Shown piece by piece: positions 56,680 through 64,000 of a stretch of DNA of 64,000 nucleotides. The first letter of the stretch is position 1, and each line of letters begins with the position of its first letter. The notes beneath the pieces were generated by a model, which saw only the letters and a program-made list of their open reading frames with translations, had not been told where the DNA came from and ran no database searches. The translations under genes and the position numbers were made by a program. This DNA comes from Nematopogon swammerdamellus (Eukaryota; Arthropoda; Insecta; Lepidoptera; Adelidae). The stretch is from NCBI GenBank assembly GCA_946902875.1, contig OX336344.1, forward strand, positions 15,521,791 through 15,585,790, in the 5' to 3' direction.

Positions 56680-59600
56680 AATAAAAAGCAATTATTACGT
56701 TTTTGTAAAAATTACGGAAAACATTAAAAGGAACGCTCTCCTAAAGTTGATTTAAATTTTCCCATTTGCCCCTAAGTAAAATTATAAAGAGAGCGAATTA
56801 TAGCGACTGCCAGATTACCCTGTGTGCTATTCGAGAGATAAAAATAAAAACCAGCTTGAAGCCCCTTCTGGCCTACATAATTTTTCGTGGAACCACTTTC
56901 GTGCTCAGCAGCATAAAATTGAGGCAGAATTCCCAGATCAAATAAATTCAACATTATTATTTTATCTCAGTTCAAACTTTACACACACACGCACACATAC
57001 ACACACAGACAAACAGGCACACATCCCGGTCGCACCCTCCTCGCGCACCCATTATGTTGATTACAGCAGTTTCGGCAGTTCTTCAGGCGGCTCCTTTCCC
57101 GACCTGAATTAAAACTTGAAGTCGTCAGCCGCGACGACGACGACGACGGCCTCAATCCAGACTTTGCCAAGTCGGGTTAAGTCGGCGGGTCGGCTGCGGA
57201 GCATACTCTACCTACTGTGTACACACTACGCTGGGATCGGGCTTTATAGGAATTGCCACATTTTGCCCGCGGCTTCATTCGTAGGAAATCTCTATCTATA
57301 TTTTATACAAGTTTTATTAGCTACTAGAATTACTGTTCAGTAAATTTCTGTCATGTTCACTTCGCTCTAAATGTACACACTTTACTGAAATTCTATAGGT
57401 AAACTTAGAATATCTCTACCGTTAGAATATCTATGACTATAAGCGGATATTTAAAAACAAAATTTAATATTGATATTATTTTTTAATTTTTTGCTAAAAA
57501 CCTTATAATGTATCTGCCTCATTATTTAGAAGCATTGTAAATATTAATTATTACTTGAATAACATATTTTGCCAGATGACCAATTACATTAGTCACGAAC
57601 TGAGACAGACGCCAGTGTGCTCGCGCCCGCGCTGCAATATTCCGGGATAATCCTCGTGTGAGATGAGTGACAATAGCGGAGAACTTTCGGTCGCTTGTCG
57701 AGCGCTCTTTATCAAGAGGAATGTCGCGAGACGAAGCCTTCCTACTCCAATCGGAAAGGTTGCGAGCTCCACAAAAGCTTTGGAAGAGAAAACGCGGGCA
57801 AGGGAATTTGCAGAAGCTTTTAGAGAAAGTTCAACGTTGTGACAGTGTTCCGCTTTATTTGCTGGTTCGCTGAAATCATCTTAGGTTATAACATTCAGAT
57901 GGTCTATCTTGCGTGTGTTACTCTATAGTAATATCTACACATCTAAGACTAATCTGACAGTTGACATAGTGGTTGCTGAGGTTCGGAGTTAGTTTGCGAA
58001 AATTTTACACGAGCGTGTCCGCAGGCCGAAACTAGTACTTTCTAATCTCTATTCCAGTCTCTTACTTTATGCAATGAAGACGAAATATTATACTCGGGTA
58101 TATGGCTAGGGCTCCAGAGATTGCCCCTAATGTGTTTGGAACTTGCACTGCTCCCTTCAGCCCCCACTAAGTTTGTGCATGATATATGCGCTTACTTCCT
58201 AATACTCTTGGAGAATTTCCGAAACTTATGGTACATTGTGTGCACTAAGTGTTGAATACCGTTTACATGAATAATTATTTAGCTGTTAGATTTGATTTAT
58301 CTCTGCAGTATCTCAATATTAGTGTTGGAAGCGACCCCTCAGAGTAGAATGCTATAAATCTATTTTGGTTCGACCGAGGTATTATACAGCAACACGCATA
58401 TAAGTACTTGTCCGTAGTTGGGAAGTTGGCAGAAGGAATTGAGTAAATAAAACCCGAGTCCCAGTAAAGAGCCCTGAGCCACACCTGCTTAACTTTTGTA
58501 GTTCTTTGACTGAGTTACTTGCTCCGAGTAGAAATATTCAATGCAAAGGATGTGGTATTGATTGTGACAAGGACATTTTCAGCCAGTAAGACTCCTTGTT
58601 ATTATGCTTTGTCGGAAACTTTGAATACCATAACACGGTTTCCTTTTTAAGGATTTTCTTAGATTTTCGTTGTTATAATCCGATTACGAAATACTTTGTT
58701 GTAAAGTCGAATGTCTGCATTGAATGTGATTTCCTTCTATCTTTATCTGTCTGAATGAGCCACTGTGAACGATTCTCCAGAGAGTGCTTTTTAGTTTAGC
58801 ATTCGCCATTGTGCTTCACTCGGTTCTAACTTCTGTAATGTGGACGCCGCGTACTTGGCTTCATTATAAAGCCAGTTACCTAAGCTAATTTGAATGCGCG
58901 CGGGCACGGTGCGGGGTGTTTACAGGTGCTCATTATGCCTCTTAGTGCAGCGGTTCTACTCCTTCGGGACAATAGCGAAGCGGGCGAGCCGGGCGAGTCG
59001 AACTAAAACAGGATCTGCACTGAAAGCTAAGACTATAATAGCAAGTCCCAAGATAGTAGGGAATAATGCTGTCTCGTTAGATGAGACCTTAGAATAAATT
59101 AATAAACAGTAGAATTTATATAAATTGTTTTTGATGTTTTTTATAAGTAGGTATGAATATTTAACAAGGCGTTTTAAAGCAATCCTCGCCAACTCCTACC
59201 ATCCCATTAAATTGTATTTGTAATACAAAGATTTAGCTGACTACACTTACATACTTATACATAACTGTGTGTAGTGAAAGAATAACATTTTCTCTAACGT
59301 TAATAAATTCCCTTGTCCTTTTTGTCTATTTGTCTTGATAGTTGAATAGTTTTAAGTTTTGCGCCTATTGAATACTCTTCCACAAATAGTATGTTTTGAT
59401 ATGAAAATAATACATTATATTATCCTTCGCGTCCTTGGTAAATATAGGGAGTAAAATATCATGATCTACACCACGTGGTGAAGTTGGTCTAAAAGCTTCA
59501 TCTTCAATAATATGTTATGTTATATATTACCTTAAATATGTATCGACTTCGTTTTAATAGCACCCTCGCTCTCAGTGGAGACTCGCCTTAATCTTTGGAT

Positions 59601-59930
59601 AATATTCGTTGCGCTTGGAATTAGGTATGAGTTGAAACTCGGACAATGCTGTGCTCGTTCAGTTTTACTGTTCGAGTGGGCAATAAACTTTCGCTCGCCT
59701 CTCATTGACCTGCTAGTGGATGGAAATTCGTATCAGCTAATTAATATTAGCTGTTAATTGAAAGGGTAGATTAACGGGAACGCAATCAGTTACGCCTTTG
59801 GCATGATTCCATAATTACTGGTTTTACATTACCTATCTCTGTTTTCATTGTACTTCTGTATTTAGTTTAGATATTTTATCTGTACACTTCGACATGCGTT
59901 CTAGAACGAAGACATAGGTCCTGAAAAGGG
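56680..59930. other. long stretch without recognised gene
   Basis: Contains a CA-rich microsatellite at 56982-57010 and a GAC run at 57130-57150. A lysine/arginine-rich 68-residue open frame at 57667-57873 resembles nothing I know. Confidence 0.45.
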
Positions 59931-59934
59931 GAAG

Positions 59935-60040
59935 CACTAGTACCTCTAGTTCCGATCCGACAGTGGTAAGTCGTAATAGGCGACATCACACATCACTTAT
60001 GTAGCAGGTGTAGTCAACTATCTCCGCAAAAAAAAAAACC
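59935..60040 (+). repeat. strongly diverged SINE tail
   Basis: GGGGAAGCACTAGTACCTCT then GCAGGTGTAGTCAACTATCT and an A-run follow the 3' order of the SINE body with many changes. Confidence 0.4.
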
Positions 60041-60189
60041 TATCTGTACAACCGTAAAACTATCGTAACGTAGTAGGTTATCGTACGTTACGATAATTTT
60101 GCTTACCATACATACCCTACATTCCTCCAATATAAAAATTCTATTATAAATTAAAAAAAAGCAAAAAAAAAATTTCGCTTAGGTAATGA

Positions 60190-60575
60190 AATGCGATGGG
60201 GGACCGAGTTAATGTTTTTATTATTAGCGGGCCCCGATATACCTTTTATTAAGCGGAAATTATTTTTTACTTTTTAGGGGTAGTTGATGTGTCGGGTTTT
60301 TTTTTATTTGTAATTTAATTTTTAATTTCAAGCTTTTTAAGAGACAACTTGAAAATTTCCATTTTACAGCAGATATCATTTTCACCAATTAGGAAAAGTG
60401 CTGACGATCTTCGAATCGGCTGACCTGATCTTCATCCAGCTTTCTAATAAAAAAAAACCGCATCCAAATCGGCCCATGCGTTTGGGAGTTACGATGCTAC
60501 AGACACGCAGACTGACACACAGACAGACGGAGGCGTCAAACTTATCACCCCTCCTTTTGCGTCGGGGGTTAAAAA
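60190..60575 (+). repeat. dispersed repeat related to 14615-15060
   Basis: GGGGGACCGAGTTAATG, CTTTTTAGGGGTAGTTG, CATCCAAATCGGCCCATGCG and CTCCTTTTGCGTCGGGGGTT have counterparts in 14615-15060. Confidence 0.55.
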
Positions 60576-60894
60576 TAAGTACCTATACAGATTTCATAAA
60601 TTCCAAAGCTCGTTTACACGTGAGGTTCACCCACCGAGTCCCACAAATACCAGGCGAGCAGAAACGCTAAACAAGTTTACTCCCACGTAGGAAGTTCGCG
60701 AGAGTCGCGGCGCGCTTTGCAGTTCCAGGATTACTTTCTACGCCGAGCTGCTTGCCTGGTACACTTGCAATATCGCCTTGTGCACTGACTGAGCAACAAC
60801 TTGTATTGGGCGTGATCTACTTTGTACTTATTGTGTAAGTACGTATTTGCCTGTAAAAGCAAGTTCCCGGCAGCAAATAATGCGTGTCGAGCTT

Positions 60895-61294
60895 TTAAGC
60901 CGCATCCCCACTATGCCGATCGGCAGAGCCGCTCGGCAAAGCCGAACAAGTCGAGACGTGCCGCGCGGCCTGCCGATTTCGAAACCGACCGAGGCCGGTC
61001 CGGATCGTTCGGCACGGTGTTGACGCACGAGTGTCGACGTGTCGCGCAGCTTTGCACTTGCGTGTCCGCCGTGTTTCTGTTTTCGCCGCGGTTTGGGATG
61101 CTTGATTGCACTTAAAATAACCAATAATGCAGCGGTAGCGACGAGGAAGTCGTCTTCGTCGCACATTTTTACCACGCAGTCTGCACGCCGGCACGTCTCC
61201 ACAGGTACTGTGTGGAGACGTGCATCGGTTTCGGATTTATCGAGCGGCTTTGCCGGGCGCTAATGCCGCTCGGCATAGTGGGGATGCTGCTTTA
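60895..61294 (-). mobile_element. PIF/Harbinger-type element with transposase N-terminus, TTA duplication
   Basis: The element body is 60898-61291 (394 bp), flanked by TTA at 60895-60897 and 61292-61294. Terminal repeats AGCCGCATCCCCACTATGCC (left) and AGCAGCATCCCCACTATGCC (right, inverted) match at 19 of 20 and start AGC like those of 45571-46124. On the minus strand an ATG at about 61166 begins MCDEDDFLVATAALLVILSA, which resembles the acidic-then-hydrophobic start of insect Harbinger (HARBI1-like) transposases. After about 30 residues the frame runs into the opposite terminal region and no catalytic domain follows. It is therefore a deletion derivative of an autonomous Harbinger. A second internal hairpin GGCACGTCTCCACAG...GTGGAGACGTGC lies at about 61190-61223. 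Confidence 0.75.
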
Positions 61295-61299
61295 AAAAG

Positions 61300-62040
61300 A
61301 GAAAATCCGGTTGTGGAGCGTCTCGTCCCTGTCTCACAGAGACGTGCGAGTTCGTGCAACCGTGAACTGTACACACTTTTATATGTACACTTTGTAAGCC
61401 GACAAACATACAAAGGAGTTGATGACGAAATTATTACTATAATTGATTGATTTTATTGTAGGAAACATTTACGAGGTTCAAGCACATTCTAGAAAAAAAA
61501 CAGACTAGAAAACGTCAGGAGGTATGCCTTTCAGTAGCTTCTGTATATAGTTTCCTAAGCTCCCTGTAGTTAGTTTAAAGCATGTAATATATTCCAGAGA
61601 CGTCCTAAGTTACATTTACATATTAACTACGTCGTCTTGCCGGCGGCGCGGCGCGGGGCGGCGCGTCCGGACAGTTACTTAATGAGCTGTAATAATTATG
61701 ATAATACGTACAAATACATTAGAGCTTGTTTACATTTCGCTAAGGTGACAAACAATATGGGGTAGCACATTACACCTTGACTAGAAATGGTACAACAGGT
61801 ACAGTCGAGCTCATAAGTGCATTACCATCTATAGAACATTGCTACAATAACTAGCCGCACGCTCCTACAAAAACTACATGCGGAGGAAATGTGATTATGC
61901 CAGGATTTTAGAAACTATAATGCAATAAACTTTTATATGTATAATAAGTACATGATAGAGGTGATAGTAGACTAAAGAAATAATTTTATGAAGCGAACGT
62001 GAGTGGAAGAGGCGGGAAGGGTCGCCCTGGACGCACGTAC
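61300..62040. other. no gene recognised
   Basis: A short GC-rich knot at 61636-61672. No coding evidence. Confidence 0.45.
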
Positions 62041-62127
62041 CTGTATCAGATCGGGCATTTGCTCAAGAAGGGTCAAGTGTGTAGTACCCGTAACTTACTT
62101 AATCTGTGCCGTAACCGACGGGCATGT

Positions 62128-62362
62128 ATAACCCCGCTTTTGTAACTGTGCACTTCGAGCTGTCAATGTCGTTAGGTTGGTGCACCCCCTGGTTACTTCC
62201 TCACCTCTCCGCCGACGCCTATCAGTACACGCCCTTGCTGTGTGTAAGTGTGTACTGATAGGCATCGGCGGAGAGGTGAGAAAGTAAGCGGGAGTTGAAT
62301 TTAGTCTTGCCAACCTAACGACTTTGACAGCTCGAAGTGCACAGGTACTAAAACGGGGTTAT
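62128..62362. mobile_element. foldback element, ~105-bp arms
   Basis: The left arm ATAACCCCGCTTTTGTAACT ... CTCACCTCTCCGCCGACGCC / TATCAGTACAC is mirrored by GTGTACTGATAGGCATCGGC / GGAGAGGTGAG ... TCGAAGTGCACAGGTACTAA / AACGGGGTTAT. The loop is about 19 nt (62232-62250). Arm identity is about 85% with a few indels. No ORF. Confidence 0.75.
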
Positions 62363-62374
62363 ATGGAAAATATA

Positions 62375-62485
62375 ATGAGAGTAAAAAGGGTGGCAGAGGT
62401 GTGATCTTAGCACGTAGAGTCCGTAGTCTCTGCCTATCCCACTTTGAAACATGCGTGACGCTATGTATGCACGTATGTAAGTACA
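62375..62485 (+). repeat. degraded LINE 3' end block
   Basis: GTGGCAGAGGTGTGATCTTA / AGTCTCTGCCTATCCCACTT and the ATGTATGCACGTATGTAAGT tail parallel 17342-17450. Confidence 0.5.
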
Positions 62486-62662
62486 TGGTAGTGTTCAGGT
62501 ACGTGTGCTCTGTGCCAAAATATGACTGTGTGCCCAATACATATGTAACATTCCAACCATTTCGAACAGCCAGCCCGCTTGAACAAATTAAATTTGTTTT
62601 TAATTCCTTTAAATGACAAACTGTGAAACCCGACGGTTGAAGCTAAATAGTTTCCTGAAAGC

Positions 62663-62999
62663 AGGGATGGAAATAGAACCGATTACGGGTTTCTGAAATC
62701 GGTTCTTATTCCCGGTCTTTGAAATTTAATGAAATGCCAATATGCTTTATTGCACAATATGGGACTGTGGTTAAGGTAGTTGGGTAGTGCGAAATGAAAT
62801 CAATACTATAATAAAAAATAAAACAATAATAATATACTTACTTGTATTTTTAACAGAAAAATAAATACATTCAATACATACCTACATACAGGTTCAGGTC
62901 TTTGTTCTAATTTTTAAAGCGAACTCCAAAAAAGGGCTTTCGAGAAATGAAACCGAATTTATAAAAACAGGTTCTCGAATTCGGTTCTTTTCCAACTCT
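62663..62999. mobile_element. possible MITE with imperfect inverted ends
   Basis: GGATGGAAATAGAACCGATT on the left is answered by AATTCGGTTCTTTTCCAACT on the right. Internal AT-rich DNA has no ORF. No target duplication found. Confidence 0.3.
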
Positions 63000-63910
63000 C
63001 GTAATACAGTAAAGTAGATTCAGGTTTTGCGACATTTTTTCAGTTCGAGACGAGGGATTATTTTCTCAGTCCACGACGGGGTCGGCAGAACAACATAAAA
63101 ACCGGTTAAAACCGGTTAATTCTACATCACCGTCTGAAAGGCATCTAATCCGCAGATGTAGTCTACATAGATACGCTCCAACTAATAATTCGGTCCGCGA
63201 AACCCTTAATTCGTCTGTGGTCCAACTTCGCCATTTTAGATCCGAGCTGAAAGTTGGCTAACCGTGTCGGTCGCGAGCGGAGCCGATACTAACTCTGTAT
63301 ACTAGCGCTGGTTACTACTACGGTGCAATGAGAGAGTTTGCGGTTGTTGTGTACAACATAGTTCGTAATTCAATTGAAGGGATTCGAACGGAATATACTG
63401 GAATATAATGTAAGAGACAGAAGTAAAATGGAATAAAATGGTCGCGAATGGAATAAAATGACACAGTTGTTAATAAACACGAGAACATTATTACTTATTA
63501 CTTATTATTATTATCGTATTATTACTTTAATTAATTAATAGTTATTAGGACCAAATTCAAAAAACACCTAAAACTGTGTTACCTCCGTCAATGTGAAGTA
63601 AAAACCTAAAAAACAAAAAACAACTTTTGTTTCATACTTACCTGGATGGACAAGTATATAATATGTAGGTATGTATATTTATTTGTATATAATATTCTAT
63701 AATTATAATAATAATTATAGAATATTATTATAATAATTTATTAATTTATATGTATTAAACATGTATGGCTTATATTTTACTAGCATGTACTTAATGTATT
63801 GTTAATAAGTATTCTTATTATTATTTTATCTTCAATTGTCACGATCAACTCTTTTGCTACTACCTACTTACATTCCACTATATTTATCGAATCTCAAACA
63901 TCCAAAGTTT
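63000..63910. other. no gene; AT palindrome
   Basis: A 17-bp-stem palindrome ATAATATTCTATAATTA...TAATTATAGAATATTAT lies at 63689-63728. No gene seen. Confidence 0.45.
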
Positions 63911-64000
63911 GACTGTAAGAAATCTCTGTAAGGGTTAAGTCCGCCTTTATGCCTTATGTAAATTTTCCAATGTATTTTTACTGTTTAATGTTTACTGGAG
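63911..64000 (+). repeat. LINE 3' UTR, cut by window end
   Basis: GTAAGAAATCTCTGTAAGGG / TTAAGTCCGCCTTTATGCCT / TTTAATGTTTACTGGAG is the sense strand of the LINE end at 16686-16806. The AATAAA and tail would follow beyond base 64000. Confidence 0.7.

Noticed and set aside
62041..62095. Minus-strand segment ending CTGATACAG|GTACGTG as an exon
   Set aside because: Good donor, but no convincing acceptor in the required frame, and third positions are unbiased.
63650..63662. Minus-strand CCAG|GTAAGTATG donor
   Set aside because: An excellent donor string, but the adjacent upstream sequence is AT-rich with no coding signal.

Overview
The window looks like repeat-rich, non-coding nuclear DNA of an insect, most probably a moth or butterfly. 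That placement is an inference. It rests on AT-rich sequence, lepidopteran-type LINE 3' ends (sense-strand AATAAA followed by short tandem tails), RTE and jockey-type reverse-transcriptase remnants, a mariner relic, PIF/Harbinger miniature elements, and many dispersed Pol III-type retroposons. I see no complete host protein-coding gene. The best host-gene signal is one 108-bp candidate exon on the minus strand (18916-19023) with matching splice sites and strong G/C third-position bias, so the window may lie mainly in introns or between genes.

Region by region. 1-5200: degraded LINE pieces, SINE copies of a shared-body family and a tRNA-headed SINE. 5200-20500: mostly featureless AT-rich DNA with scattered SINEs, microsatellite-cored repeats, a 14.8-15.1 kb inverted repeat, and the candidate exon. 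20503-21097: a long hairpin whose ~234-bp arms read as identical. 21.2-27.0 kb: SINEs, two convergent jockey-like RT remnants, and the only long intact reading frame of the window. That frame is a 1141-residue single-ORF retrotransposon protein (RT, CCHC finger, restriction-like endonuclease) inserted inside a SINE and bounded by 13-bp target duplications. 27-31 kb: GC-rich and poly-G patches, a MITE and a short miRNA-sized hairpin. 31.3-45.1 kb: a cluster of three related elements capped by a conserved terminal motif and built from a ~68-bp minisatellite in direct or inverted arrays. One of them encloses a conserved-looking coding fragment. Also here are a mariner relic, a tRNA-like gene, and a pair of inverted ~630-bp repeats around 5 kb, next to a 600-bp GGAGAC-type hexanucleotide tract. 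45.1-64.0 kb: LINE and SINE fragments, two Harbinger-type elements with TTA target duplications (one nested in another repeat, one carrying the start of a transposase), a foldback element, and long empty AT-rich stretches.

The strongest themes are (1) a retroposon superfamily in which one common body is joined to three different heads (5S/tRNA-like, tRNA, and a third type), and (2) an apparently intact R2-superclade-type LINE that has inserted in the Pol III head of one such SINE. Repeat identities rest on internal comparison of copies within the window plus recognition of known protein motifs. No database search was possible.
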